Origin: Glaciihabitans sp. INWT7
GTDB taxonomy: Bacteria > Actinomycetota > Actinomycetes > Actinomycetales > Microbacteriaceae
Assembly (NCBI RefSeq): GCF_014217685.1
Contig: NZ_CP043653.1
Location: forward strand, 1,926,419 to 1,990,418
Reading direction: 5' to 3'
DNA: 64,000 nucleotides
Shown: piece by piece, positions 53,705 through 63,025 of the stretch
Position numbering within the stretch: position 1 is the first letter of the stretch
Layout of the letters: each line of letters begins with the position of its first letter
Notes under the pieces: generated by a model
The model's database searches: none
Told to the model about the DNA's origin: nothing
What the model saw: the letters and a program-made list of their open reading frames with translations, nothing else
Made by a program: the position numbers and the translations under genes

Positions 53705-55180
53705 TCAGCTCTCGAAGGCAACCAGCTGTTGCTCGAAACGGTATTCGGAGCTGTCGAAATGGCGCACCGAACTGCGGAACAGCGCCGCCCGGTGCGGCCA
53801 GAGTGTGGTGTTCCTGCCCCCGGAGTCGAGATAGTAGCTCGAGCATCCGCCGCTCACCCAGACCGAGTCCGCGAGGTCGGCCTGCACACGCCGGTTGTAC
53901 CGCTCCTGGGCTTCGGGGGTGGGCACCACGGATGCCGCGCCGCGCGCCCGCATCGCCTCGAGTGCCTTGAGCACATAGTCGATCTGCGCCTCGATGATGT
54001 AGACGATGCTGTTGTGACCGAGCGCGGAATTCGGTCCGACGAGAAGGAACAGGTTCGGAAAGCCCGCGACGGTGGTGCCGTGAAGTGCCTCCATGTGCGG
54101 AGACCACGCCTCGGCGAGGGTGACGCCGTCTATCCCTCGCACGAGGCGGGCGACCGAGGGTTCCGTCGCGTTGAACCCCGTTCCTGCGATGAGGACGTCG
54201 AACTCCCGCCGTTCGCCATCCGCCGTGACGACCTCGCGTCCCTCCACGGAGACGATCGCGTCGGTGACGAGTGTCACGTTGGACCGGGTCATCGCCCGGT
54301 AGAAGTCGCTCGAGACGAGGATGCGCTTGCAGCCGATGCGGTAGGCCGGGGTCAACTTCGCGCGCAGGCCGGGATCCGTGACCTGGCTGTGCAGGTAGCC
54401 GGCCGCGAATCGCTGGATGAGTCCACCGATAGCCGCGCTGCGGAATCCCGCGAACCGCGCTTCCGCAGACCGGAACACCCACGCCCGTGCAGCGCGGCGG
54501 AGTATGGGCAATCGCCGGAACAGCCTGGCGCGGCGCGCGGTGGTGGGAGCATCCCCCCGCGGCACGATCCAGGCCGGTGTGCGCTGGAACACCGTGAGTT
54601 CGCCGGCCGCCTTCTGTACTTCCGGCACGAACTGGATGGCGGATGCCCCGGTGCCGATCACGGCGACCCTGAGGCCCGCGAGGTCGATGTCGTGCCGCCA
54701 GCGGGACGAATGGAAGCGCTCGCCCGTGAACCCGTCGATACCGGGGATCTGCGGCCACACCGGATCGATCAGCGGACCGGCACCGGACACGAGCACCGAG
54801 GCGGTGAAGTCGCCGGTGCTGGTGCGCAGCCTCCAGAGGGACGCCGAACCATCCCAGGTCGCGTCGAGGAGTTCCGAGTCGAACCGTATTCGCGATCGGA
54901 TTCCGAACTCGTCGGCAGTCGATCGAAGGTAGGCGAGGATCTCGGGCTGGCGGCCGTAGCGGAACTTCCAGTCGAACGCCGGAGCAAAAGAGAACGAATA
55001 CAGGTCGCTGCGGATGTCGCAGGCGGCTCCCGGATAGGTGTTGTCCCGCCAGGTGCCCCCGACTTCGCCCGCTCGTTCCACGACCACGAAGTCGTCGATG
55101 CCGTGCCGACTGAGCTGGATGGCCATGCCGAGTCCGGCGAACCCCGAGCCGATGACGGCGACCCTCACATGTTCGAGCAT
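53705..55180 (-). CDS. Baeyer-Villiger-type flavin monooxygenase
   Basis: A 491-residue FAD enzyme: GSGFAGLG (11-18), VGGTWRDNTYPGAACD, the BVMO fingerprint FxGxxxHxxxW (FTGERFHSSRW, 151-161), second NADPH Rossmann VIGTGASAIQ. It inserts oxygen next to ketones to form esters. The neighbouring hydrolase (52878) could cleave the ester, a common pair. Leaderless promoter 6 nt upstream. Confidence 0.92.
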   Translation of the reverse strand: MLEHVRVAVIGSGFAGLGMAIQLSRHGIDDFVVVERAGEVGGTWRDNTYPGAACDIRSDLYSFSFAPAFDWKFRYGRQPEILAYLRSTADEFGIRSRIRFDSELLDATWDGSASLWRLRTSTGDFTASVLVSGAGPLIDPVWPQIPGIDGFTGERFHSSRWRHDIDLAGLRVAVIGTGASAIQFVPEVQKAAGELTVFQRTPAWIVPRGDAPTTARRARLFRRLPILRRAARAWVFRSAEARFAGFRSAAIGGLIQRFAAGYLHSQVTDPGLRAKLTPAYRIGCKRILVSSDFYRAMTRSNVTLVTDAIVSVEGREVVTADGERREFDVLIAGTGFNATEPSVARLVRGIDGVTLAEAWSPHMEALHGTTVAGFPNLFLLVGPNSALGHNSIVYIIEAQIDYVLKALEAMRARGAASVVPTPEAQERYNRRVQADLADSVWVSGGCSSYYLDSGGRNTTLWPHRAALFRSSVRHFDSSEYRFEQQLVAFES

Positions 55181-55186
55181 GCGCAG

Positions 55187-55192
55187 ATGGTA
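55187..55192 (-). promoter_or_regulatory. -10 element of the monooxygenase gene
   Basis: TACCAT on the minus strand, 6 nt before the ATG at 55180. Confidence 0.4.
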
Positions 55193-55293
55193 CCCCCGGA
55201 TTCAGAAAGGCCAGCCCCATACAGCATCTATTGAGGTCTGCTGGGGTACATTTCTGATCGGTGTCGCGTGCGCGGCATGCGGGGGAAGGTCTC

Positions 55294-56559
55294 ATGGGTC
55301 GTCGAAGCGCCGTAACAGGCTCTCGTTCGTCGCGCCCGCATGCGCCCATCCGTCACGGACGGCTGCACCGCTCGCACCCCATCGCCTCGATCGCCAAAGT
55401 GCTCGCCGCGATGGTCGCCGTCGTGGCCGTCAGCGGAACCGCCGTCGGCGCCTTTGCCGTATACGGCACCGTCTCGAACATCAAGCCGGGCATCCACCTC
55501 ACCCACGCCGTCGGGGCCAAGCCCGCGCCAGAGGCACCGTCGGTCGGCCCCATCGATGGCGAGGTCAATATGCTTCTCGCCGGCACCGATACCCGCACGG
55601 GCCAGGCCGGCTACCAGACCAAAGCCCAGCTGGCCGGAAGCTCCGGCATCGGCAACAACGACGTCACGATGTTGCTTCACGTCTCCGCCGATCACACGAG
55701 CGCGACCGTCGTGAGCTTCCCGCGCGACATGGTGAACATCCCGATGTGCGGCCGCAGCACCTCCCCGGCCATGTTCAACTCGACGCTCTCCCGGGGGCTC
55801 TCCTGCACAGTGCAGACCGTCGAGAAGATGACCGGCCTCTCGATTCCCTACGCCGGCGTCATCACCTTCGACGGCGTCACCGGCATGTCGAACGCGGTCG
55901 GAGGTGTCACCGTCTGTCTCGCAACCCCGGTGAAGGACCCCTACACCGATCCTCAGCTCAATCTGCCGGCCGGACAGCAGAGCCTGGTGGGCGCCGAAGC
56001 CCTGTCGTTCCTGCGGAGCCGGCACGGCGTCGGCGACGGCAGCGACCTCGGGCGCATCAGCAATCAGCAGGTCTTCCTCTCGGCCCTCACGCGCAAGATC
56101 ACCAGTGACGGCGTGCTCAGCAACCCGGTCACGCTCTACAAGCTGGCGAACGCGGCCCTGTCAAACGTGCAGCTCTCGGACACCCTCACCAACCCGACCA
56201 CGCTGATGTCGATCGCGCTGGCGCTCAAGGGCATCGACCTCAGCAACATCGTCTTCGTGCAGTACCCCACCGGAGCCGATCCCGCCAACCCCAACCGGGT
56301 CGTCCCCCTCGTGACCCCTGCGGCCGCCCTGGCCACGGCGCTGCAGTCGGACCAGCCGATAACGCTCACCGGCAAGCTCGGGCGCGCTGCGATCGCCGAC
56401 CCGACCGCGCCAGTGGCTGGCACTCCGGCACCGACCGCATCCACGGATCCCTCGGCGAGCGCCACCCCGGGCCCGGGTTCGATCGCCCTGCCGTCGACCA
56501 TTTCCGGCCAGAGCGCAGACCAGACCACCTGCACCCAGGGCTTCACGAACAGGAAGTAG
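55294..56559 (+). CDS. LytR-CpsA-Psr (LCP) family protein
   Basis: A 421-residue protein: one N-terminal helix (VLAAMVAVVAVSGTAVGAF), then the LCP domain MLLAGTDTR ... NNDVTMLLHV ... VVSFPRDMVNIP ... SFLRSRHGVGDGSDLGRISNQQ, and a Ser/Pro/Thr-rich tail with Cys near the end. LCP enzymes attach cell-wall polymers to peptidoglycan. The ATG at 55294 follows GGGGGAAGG. Confidence 0.92.
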   Translation: MGRRSAVTGSRSSRPHAPIRHGRLHRSHPIASIAKVLAAMVAVVAVSGTAVGAFAVYGTVSNIKPGIHLTHAVGAKPAPEAPSVGPIDGEVNMLLAGTDTRTGQAGYQTKAQLAGSSGIGNNDVTMLLHVSADHTSATVVSFPRDMVNIPMCGRSTSPAMFNSTLSRGLSCTVQTVEKMTGLSIPYAGVITFDGVTGMSNAVGGVTVCLATPVKDPYTDPQLNLPAGQQSLVGAEALSFLRSRHGVGDGSDLGRISNQQVFLSALTRKITSDGVLSNPVTLYKLANAALSNVQLSDTLTNPTTLMSIALALKGIDLSNIVFVQYPTGADPANPNRVVPLVTPAAALATALQSDQPITLTGKLGRAAIADPTAPVAGTPAPTASTDPSASATPGPGSIALPSTISGQSADQTTCTQGFTNRK

Positions 56560-56565
56560 CTCGAC

Positions 56566-57471
56566 TCAGCTGTCCCAGGCGTGCACGAAGTGCGTGTAGT
56601 TGTCGGCGACCAGCTGAACGAGCTGCGACTCGGATGCCGTTCCGGCCAGGTGATCCGACAGCGGGTTCTCCCAGATGCTCCGGCCGATCGCGAAGCCCCG
56701 GAAGCCCTCGACGACGGATGCCACGCTGAGCCAGTGATCGAGCCGCGGCCGGGAGGCGTCCCTCCCCAGCACGATGCAACTCACCGCAGCGCGGCCGTCG
56801 CGCTGTGCCGCCGCGACCACGGCGCGGGCGTCCTGCTCCGACTCCAGTCCCTCGATCTTCCAGATCTGCGGCTCGATCCCCTCAGCCTGCATCTCTTCGA
56901 TCACCTGGACCGTCAGGCCGGCCCGGACTTCGCGGTCATAGCGGAGGGCATCCGATCCGACCGATTCGAGTTGCGGCGGTGTAGCGGGAACCAGGAGTTC
57001 GATCATGAAGGTGCGGCCGGCCGCCCGAAGAGCATTCGACACCGTGATGAGACGGTCGAACTGCAGCACGCGGTTGAATGACCCGTGAGGGTTGTCGCGC
57101 ACCAGAACCTTCACCTGGGCCGGGGCGAACTCCTGCACGTGTCGCAGCCACTCAGAGTCTCCGAAGGTGCCGTATTCGAGCATGAAAAGCGGCTCCCCGC
57201 TGCGCTCGATCGGCATGGCAAGGTCGATACCGGCCTCCTTCGCCCGAACGGCTACGGCCGCCCCGTACCGCTCATCGACGAGGACGCCGACACGCGAGGC
57301 ATCCACCCCGCCCTCGATCGCCTTCAGCAACCCATCGAAGATGAGCGCCTTGTGGGCGGAGATCGTGGTGATCTGCTCCCTCGTGGGAGCGCCGTCGATG
57401 CCGTAGAGATCGCGCAGGAGCGAATCGCGATGATCCATCGCGAGGATGAGCAGGTCCGAATTCGAGTTCAC
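56566..57471 (-). CDS. DUF2090-type aldolase (IolC C-terminal domain-like)
   Basis: A 301-residue TIM-barrel protein: LLILAMDHRDSL, VLVDERYGAAV, VKVLVRDNPHG, IWKIEGLES, CIVLGRD, GFAIGRSIW. This is DUF2090, the domain fused to 5-dehydro-2-deoxygluconokinase in inositol catabolism, here alone. A sugar-phosphate aldolase is likely. GTG start; TACCGT 7 nt upstream. Confidence 0.8.
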   Translation of the reverse strand: MNSNSDLLILAMDHRDSLLRDLYGIDGAPTREQITTISAHKALIFDGLLKAIEGGVDASRVGVLVDERYGAAVAVRAKEAGIDLAMPIERSGEPLFMLEYGTFGDSEWLRHVQEFAPAQVKVLVRDNPHGSFNRVLQFDRLITVSNALRAAGRTFMIELLVPATPPQLESVGSDALRYDREVRAGLTVQVIEEMQAEGIEPQIWKIEGLESEQDARAVVAAAQRDGRAAVSCIVLGRDASRPRLDHWLSVASVVEGFRGFAIGRSIWENPLSDHLAGTASESQLVQLVADNYTHFVHAWDS

Positions 57472-57478
57472 GATGTTG

Positions 57479-57484
57479 ACGGTA
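57479..57484 (-). promoter_or_regulatory. -10 element of the DUF2090 gene
   Basis: TACCGT on the minus strand, 7 nt before the GTG at 57471. Confidence 0.35.
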
Positions 57485-57518
57485 CTCCGCCGAGCACGGG
57501 GTTCCGTGCACGGCCCGA

Positions 57519-58007
57519 TCAGCGCGTCGGCACGACGAGTACCGGGCAGGTCGCCAGCTGCACGCAGTGGCTGCTGACCGATCCGAGAAGCAGCCCGGCG
57601 AACCCGCCGAGTCCGCGAGGACCGACCACCAGCATGAGGGCGTGCGCGGCCAGTTGGGTGAGCAGTTGCGCCGGTTGCGCCAGCGCGGCGCGCACCTGCA
57701 GGGTCACGTCCGGGTGACGGGCGGCGATGCTCGCGGTGTCGGCGACAAGCATCTTCCGCACCGTCTCCGTCACCTCGTCGAAGGAGGCGACATAGCCGTC
57801 GTTGTACAGGGCGCCGTGGGGAGCCGTGTCGATGCTCCAGGTGCGCACCACCACGATCTCGACTTGGAGTTTGGCGGCGAAGTCGAAGGCGACCGCGAGG
57901 GCATGGTCCGAGTCTTTCGATCCGTCATGCCCGACCACGATGCTGCCGACCGGGACGGTGAAGACCGGTGCCGCGGCAGTAGTCGTTGCGGGGCTGGTGT
58001 CACTCAT
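57519..58007 (-). CDS. Universal stress protein
   Basis: A 162-residue UspA-like protein: SIVVGHDGSKDSDHAL at the start and VGPRGLGGFAGLLLGSVSSHCV at the end (ATP-binding GxxG..GS pattern). AAGGAG lies about 8 nt before the ATG. Overlaps the P-type ATPase by 4 bases, so it is co-translated. Such pairs occur in dormancy and redox stress regions. Confidence 0.9.
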   Translation of the reverse strand: MSDTSPATTTAAAPVFTVPVGSIVVGHDGSKDSDHALAVAFDFAAKLQVEIVVVRTWSIDTAPHGALYNDGYVASFDEVTETVRKMLVADTASIAARHPDVTLQVRAALAQPAQLLTQLAAHALMLVVGPRGLGGFAGLLLGSVSSHCVQLATCPVLVVPTR

Positions 58008-59944
58008 GGCTGTGCTCCTTCTGTGGGGTGGGGATGCTGTGGGGTGGGGGCGACGAGAGCCGGCTGGGCTCGGTCGGTGTGCTCTGTCGGTCGGATCGCC
58101 CGCAGGGCGTTGAGAATGGTCGCGAGGTCGACGACCTCCTGGATTCCTGCGCCGAGGGTGGCCGGGATCACGCCGAAGGCGGCGATGAGCATAAGTCCGA
58201 TGCTCAGCGCGATGCCCAGCCAGATGCTCTGCAGGGCTATGCGCACGGTGTCCTGGCCGATCCTCACGGCGAGGGCCACCACGGAGATGTCGTCGAGCAG
58301 GATCACGGCGGCCGCGGACTCGCTCGCGGCGGTCGCGCCGCGCGCTCCCATGGCGATGCCGACATCCGCCGCGGCGAGCACGGGTGCATCGTTGACCCCA
58401 TCCCCGATCATGAGCACCGGCCGCGAGGGGATGTCCCGCACGGCGGTGACCTTGTCGATCGGCAGGCAATCGGCGGTGAATCGGGAGATGCCGACCGCGG
58501 AAGCCACGTGGGCCGCGGTGGCGTTGGCGTCTCCGGTGAGCATCACGGTCTCGTGCACGCCGAGCATTCCCAATTGCTCGATGGTGGACCTCGCGTTGTC
58601 GCGCACGGGGTCGCTCGCGACGACCACGCCGGCGAAACGACCGCCGATCGCGACGTAGATCGCCAACTCCCCCGCAGCCAGATCCACGGCTTCGACGCCA
58701 GGTGCCGCAGCAGCGGCGAAGGCGAGTGTTCCGATCTCGATTCGCTGACCGTCGATCGTGGCCGAGACGCCCTGTGCGGCCACCTCCACGGCGTTCTCGG
58801 CAGAGGGCAGCACCAGTCCGCGGTCCGCTGCCGAGGCCACGAGGGAGGCCGCGAGCACGTGTGAAGAGAAGCGCTCGGCCGAAGCCACCCGGGCGAGAAG
58901 TTGCGTTTCGTCCCAGGGATCGCGCGGCAGGATCCGCGTCACGGTGGGCGCGCCGATCGTGAGCGTGCCCGTCTTGTCGAACACGGCGGTGCGCACCCGG
59001 GCAAGGGTTTCAAGCACCCCGCCGCCCTTCACGATGATTCCGTGGTGGGCGGCCCGGCTCATTCCCCCCATGAATGCGACCGGTGCGGCGAGTACGAGCG
59101 GGCACGGCGTGGCGAGCACGAGCACCTCGGCGAAGCGCACCGGGTCGCCGGAGACAATCCAGGCCACGGCACCGATGAGCAGCGAGATGACAGTGAAGGG
59201 GATGGCGTAGCGATCGGCCAGGCGCACCACGGGCGCCCGATTGGTCGACGCCGCTGCGACCAGCGCCACGATCGCCTGGAATTGACTGTCGCGGGCCAGG
59301 GCGGTCGCCACGATGGTCGTCGCGGTCACCCCGTTCACCGAGCCGCTCAACACCGTCTCTCCCGCCATGCGGGTCACCGGCAGGCTCTCTCCGGTGAGGG
59401 AGGATTCATCGAAGGCCGCGCTGGCAGACACCAGCTCTCCGTCGACGGGAACCACCTCGCCGGAGCGCACGAGGATCAGGTCACCGACGACCACGTCGCC
59501 CGCGGGAATGTCGTCGATGTCAGCGGAGTCGGCGTGTGTGCGGTGCGCGACCTGCGGCTCCCGGTCGAGCAGCGCATCCAGCTCGCGACGAGCCCGGCCC
59601 TGGGCGAAGTCCTCGAGGGCTTTGCCCCCCGACACCATCAGCACGATGATGATGCTCGCGAAGAATTCTCCGACCAGCACGGTGGCCACGATCGCCACAA
59701 TGGCCAGGATGTCGATGCCGACGATTCCCTTGCGCAGTTGCTTCGCCATCGCGACGGCCTCGATGCCGGCGACCACGATCGCGAAGATGCTGAACAGCCA
59801 CCGGGTGATGTCCACCAGACCGACGAACCAGACGATCATGCCTACGACACCGACGAGAACCGTGAGCGACACGACCGGATAGCGGCGGCCGAACCCCATC
59901 GCCGCGTGAAGCAGGTTTCTCGGTCGATCCGGGTGTCGCGGCAC
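58004..59944 (-). CDS. P1B-type heavy-metal ATPase
   Basis: A 646-residue pump, no N-terminal metal-binding domain. TGES 184-187, TPCPL 279-283 in helix 6 (CPC changed to TPC), phosphorylation Asp323 (DKTGT), GDGVNDAP, and QEVVDLATILNALR near the end (Asp as in ZntA-like pumps). Moves divalent metal ions across the membrane; the metal is not decided by sequence. GTG start. Confidence 0.88.
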   Translation of the reverse strand: MPRHPDRPRNLLHAAMGFGRRYPVVSLTVLVGVVGMIVWFVGLVDITRWLFSIFAIVVAGIEAVAMAKQLRKGIVGIDILAIVAIVATVLVGEFFASIIIVLMVSGGKALEDFAQGRARRELDALLDREPQVAHRTHADSADIDDIPAGDVVVGDLILVRSGEVVPVDGELVSASAAFDESSLTGESLPVTRMAGETVLSGSVNGVTATTIVATALARDSQFQAIVALVAAASTNRAPVVRLADRYAIPFTVISLLIGAVAWIVSGDPVRFAEVLVLATPCPLVLAAPVAFMGGMSRAAHHGIIVKGGGVLETLARVRTAVFDKTGTLTIGAPTVTRILPRDPWDETQLLARVASAERFSSHVLAASLVASAADRGLVLPSAENAVEVAAQGVSATIDGQRIEIGTLAFAAAAAPGVEAVDLAAGELAIYVAIGGRFAGVVVASDPVRDNARSTIEQLGMLGVHETVMLTGDANATAAHVASAVGISRFTADCLPIDKVTAVRDIPSRPVLMIGDGVNDAPVLAAADVGIAMGARGATAASESAAAVILLDDISVVALAVRIGQDTVRIALQSIWLGIALSIGLMLIAAFGVIPATLGAGIQEVVDLATILNALRAIRPTEHTDRAQPALVAPTPQHPHPTEGAQP

Positions 59945-60111
59945 TGTCGATCCTCTCGTCGGCTCCCAGCCTCCTGCGTGCCGGCGGCGGCGACCGGGTC
60001 GAAGGTCCCGTCCTTCGCGGCGGTAGGGCGAATCGGTGTGTTGTCAACCCCTCCCGGGCGCGGGGGCACTGACGAGCGGCCTCAATACACTGGGGAAGGA
60101 GAGTGGGTTTC

Positions 60112-61539
60112 ATGGTGGTTCCAGCAGCAGGGAACATGGCGGGCCGGCTGCTCGGGGCACGCTATCGCGTCGAATCCGCCATCGGATTCGGCGGAATGGC
60201 CACGGTCTACCGGGCGACCGACGAGGTGCTCGGTCGCGCCGTCGCGGTGAAGCTGTTCGATTCGAGCAGCCTCGATCCGGCTCGACAGGAGAGCGAACTC
60301 GCCGTGCTGGCAAGTCTCGACCATCACGGGGTGGTGAACCTCTACGACGCCGGTCTCGACACCGACGATTCCGGCCGCACCCGCCGTTTCCTGATCATGG
60401 CGCTGGTCACCGGCCAGAACCTCCATGAGCGCATCCAGGTCTCCCCCATCGCCTCCCGGCACATCGCCGAGATCGGTTACGACATGGCGGAGGCGCTCGA
60501 GTACATCCACGCCCGCAATGTGCTTCATCGCGACATCAAGCCGTCCAACATCCTCCTCGTCGACTACGGCAATGACGCGCCCCGGGCGCGGGCAAAGCTG
60601 ACCGATTTCGGAATCGCCCTCTCCGACGACATCGAGCGGATGACCGCAGAGGGAGAGACCACCGGCACCGCCGCGTATCTCAGCCCCGAGCAGGTCACCG
60701 GCACCCCGCTCACCGCGGCGAGTGATGTGTACTCCCTCGGTCTGGTGCTCCTGCAGAGCTTCACCCGTGCCATCGAGTTTCCCGGATCGATGGTGGAATC
60801 GGCGATGGCGCGCCTCTCCCGCGACCCGGTCATCCCGGCATTCTTGCCCGACCACTGGAGCGACCTGCTCTCCGCGATGACGGCGCGGGACCCCGCACAG
60901 CGTCCGGCCGGTCGGGAGCTCGTCTCCCTGCTGCGCCAAACGGTCATCGCCGACAGCGCGCGGCACAAGGATGCCGAGTCCGACACCTTCTACCCCGGAG
61001 ACCTACATGCCTCGAGCGGTCGCTCCGCGATCCTCGACACGATCCCGGATGAGGCGCTCCATCGCGTCACGGCCATGGCGGCGCGGCTGTTCTCCGCCCC
61101 GATCTCGATAGTGAGCGTCGTGGATCACGACCGCACCTGGTTTCGGTCGCACTACGGACCGGAGGTCGAACAGATCGCGCGATCCGTCGACCTCCGGACC
61201 GCGACGATCCCGCATGCCGAGCCGGTGATCATCGAAGACGGCCAGAGTGACCCTCGATCGCAGGACAGCTACCTGGTCACCGGGCCTCTCGGCCTGCGTT
61301 TCTATGTCGGGGTGCCCCTGAAGCGGGCCGACGGGCAGACCATCGGCACCCTGTCCGTGCTGGATTTCGTGCCGCGTTCGGCATCGGATGCCGAGGTGGC
61401 GAATCTCGAGGACCTCGCGGCCCTCGTGGTGGCCCAGTTGGAAACCCGCCACGAGGGTCTTCGCACCGTCGAGATGACCGGACCGATGATGGCCGTGGTG
61501 CCGCAACCCGATGGACCGTCCGCGATCCGTCAGGTCTGA
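60112..61539 (+). CDS. Ser/Thr protein kinase-GAF fusion
   Basis: A 475-residue soluble protein. Kinase: glycine loop GFGGMATVY, Lys47 (VAVKLF), HRDIKPSN, DFGIALSDD, PEQV. No transmembrane helix, PASTA or NHL domain follows. Instead a GAF domain fills residues about 300-460 (APISIVSVVDHDRTWF ... GVPLKRADGQTIGTLSVLD). ATG 60112 follows AAGGAG by 10 nt; GTG 60103 is too close. A cytoplasmic kinase controlled by a small ligand or redox state is likely. Confidence 0.85.
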   Translation: MVVPAAGNMAGRLLGARYRVESAIGFGGMATVYRATDEVLGRAVAVKLFDSSSLDPARQESELAVLASLDHHGVVNLYDAGLDTDDSGRTRRFLIMALVTGQNLHERIQVSPIASRHIAEIGYDMAEALEYIHARNVLHRDIKPSNILLVDYGNDAPRARAKLTDFGIALSDDIERMTAEGETTGTAAYLSPEQVTGTPLTAASDVYSLGLVLLQSFTRAIEFPGSMVESAMARLSRDPVIPAFLPDHWSDLLSAMTARDPAQRPAGRELVSLLRQTVIADSARHKDAESDTFYPGDLHASSGRSAILDTIPDEALHRVTAMAARLFSAPISIVSVVDHDRTWFRSHYGPEVEQIARSVDLRTATIPHAEPVIIEDGQSDPRSQDSYLVTGPLGLRFYVGVPLKRADGQTIGTLSVLDFVPRSASDAEVANLEDLAALVVAQLETRHEGLRTVEMTGPMMAVVPQPDGPSAIRQV

Positions 61540-61542
61540 GGC

Positions 61543-61971
61543 CTAGAGCCCCGCCTGGTCGAGTGCCGATTGCAGGGACAGCAGGTACGCGTCGGTCGTG
61601 TAGGTCGCGCCTCCGACGCTCGCGACTTTCGCCGACTGGGATTTCAGCACTTCCGCGCGCAGGATCGGAGCGGCCCGGTTGCTCAGCTGCACCGAGCGAC
61701 CGCCTCTGTCGGTGAGGTGCACGGGCACCACATCGGTGATCTTGCCTCCCGCGACCACGATCTTCACCTGCACGCTGCCGTAACGGGTGTTCTCGGAGGC
61801 ACCGGTGAAGCTGCCGCTGGATGCTGCACTCGCGGCGGGCTTCGAAGTGGAGGCCGCACCGACCCCCGCGGGACCTCCGCTCGCGGCGTCGATCGAGCTG
61901 CCCACCTGCCAGGCGACGGCGAGGATCGCTGCAGAGCCCAGCGCCCCGACGACTGTTGCGCGCGCCCTCAC
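61543..61971 (-). CDS. FMN-binding domain protein
   Basis: A 142-residue exported protein: N-terminal helix, Ala/Ser-rich linker, and the FMN-binding domain ending GGATYTTDAY LLSLQSAL; Thr125 is the expected covalent FMN site for ApbE. GTG start overlaps the stop of the ferric-reductase-like gene (GTGA), so they are coupled for extracytoplasmic electron transfer. Confidence 0.82.
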   Translation of the reverse strand: MRARATVVGALGSAAILAVAWQVGSSIDAASGGPAGVGAASTSKPAASAASSGSFTGASENTRYGSVQVKIVVAGGKITDVVPVHLTDRGGRSVQLSNRAAPILRAEVLKSQSAKVASVGGATYTTDAYLLSLQSALDQAGL

Positions 61972-62954
61972 CAGTCGAACCGTTCGGCGTGGATCTGGTG
62001 TTCGGAGATTCCGGCGGCGCGGGCATCCGCTTCCACGACATTGAGCCACGAGGTGGGTCCGCAGAGGTAGATGTCGCTTTCCAGCAGATCGGGAAAGACT
62101 CCCAGGAGGGTGAGTCCGCGGTCGGCGTCGGCCTGGGTCATCCAGCCGGGTCCGGTGCGCGCCCGCGGCCCGATCATCGTCGTGACGGCGACTCCCTTCT
62201 GCCGGGCGAGCTCGTCGATCTCGCCCCAGAGGAAGGTGTCATCGATGGTAGAGGCACGCAGCAGGATCGTGGCCTCCCCGGGCTTCAGCACCGAGTCTTC
62301 GAGCATGGCCCGCACCGGGGTGATGCCGATGCCGGCGACGACGATGGCAAGCTTCGGCGCCGTGCGTCCGGCATCCGTGAAGATGCCATAGGGACCCTCG
62401 AACCACACCCGCGTGCCGGCGGGGACGGAACTGATGCTCCTGCTTCCCCCTCCGAGGTCGCGCACGGTGATGCGCAGCTGGGTGTCGGTCGCCACGGAAG
62501 AGAGCGAGATGGGATGCGAGTGCCACCAGGTGCCCGCCGTCCAGAACCTCCAGACGAAGAACTGGCCCCCCACCGATTCGAGCGACCTCAATCTGCGGCC
62601 GGAGAGGTAGATCGATACGACCCCGGGAGCCTCCGGTTGCATCCGATCGACCCGCAGACGGTGCCGAATACTCGAAACCAGCGGCTCGGCGAGCCGATGG
62701 GTGAGGATCGCGCCGAACGCGAGGATGTAGAGCGCGAGCCAGTAGACCCGCTCGAAGCTGAAGGGCGACAGCACGCTGCCGATGCTCAGGTGGTGGGGAA
62801 CGGATGCCAGCACCGCGGCGTAACTCAGCAGGTGCATGAGGTGCCAGGTCTCATAGCTGTACCGGCGTCGCACCAGGGCCGCCGAACTCACGATCACCCC
62901 GGCCAGCAGCGCGAGAGCGAGGATCGCGAGGAGCATGTCGGGGATGGCCAGCAT
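61968..62954 (-). CDS. Ferric-reductase-like flavoprotein, N-terminus cut by an IS
   Basis: 328 residues remain from MLAIPDM. Two or three helices with YETWHLMHLLSY, then FAD domain (RVWFEGPYGIFTD) and NAD domain (VAGIGITPVRAML, CGPTSW). Full family members have about 5-6 helices and some 440 residues, so roughly 110 residues are missing. An IS3 element starts about 6 bases upstream. The frame is open toward the IS, with no start further in, so it is probably a truncated gene. Confidence 0.75.
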   Translation of the reverse strand: MLAIPDMLLAILALALLAGVIVSSAALVRRRYSYETWHLMHLLSYAAVLASVPHHLSIGSVLSPFSFERVYWLALYILAFGAILTHRLAEPLVSSIRHRLRVDRMQPEAPGVVSIYLSGRRLRSLESVGGQFFVWRFWTAGTWWHSHPISLSSVATDTQLRITVRDLGGGSRSISSVPAGTRVWFEGPYGIFTDAGRTAPKLAIVVAGIGITPVRAMLEDSVLKPGEATILLRASTIDDTFLWGEIDELARQKGVAVTTMIGPRARTGPGWMTQADADRGLTLLGVFPDLLESDIYLCGPTSWLNVVEADARAAGISEHQIHAERFDW

Positions 62955-63025
62955 CGGACGGGACTGCCCCCGGTTTGGTTGACTCTTGACCTGTGGAGAT
63001 TCGTCTCCGCTGGAAGGATGTCACC

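Noticed and set aside
53670-55349. N-terminal extension of the hydrolase giving an 823-residue protein
   Set aside because: Upstream part is an out-of-frame reading of the monooxygenase gene; the hydrolase has its own GTG and GGGAGA.
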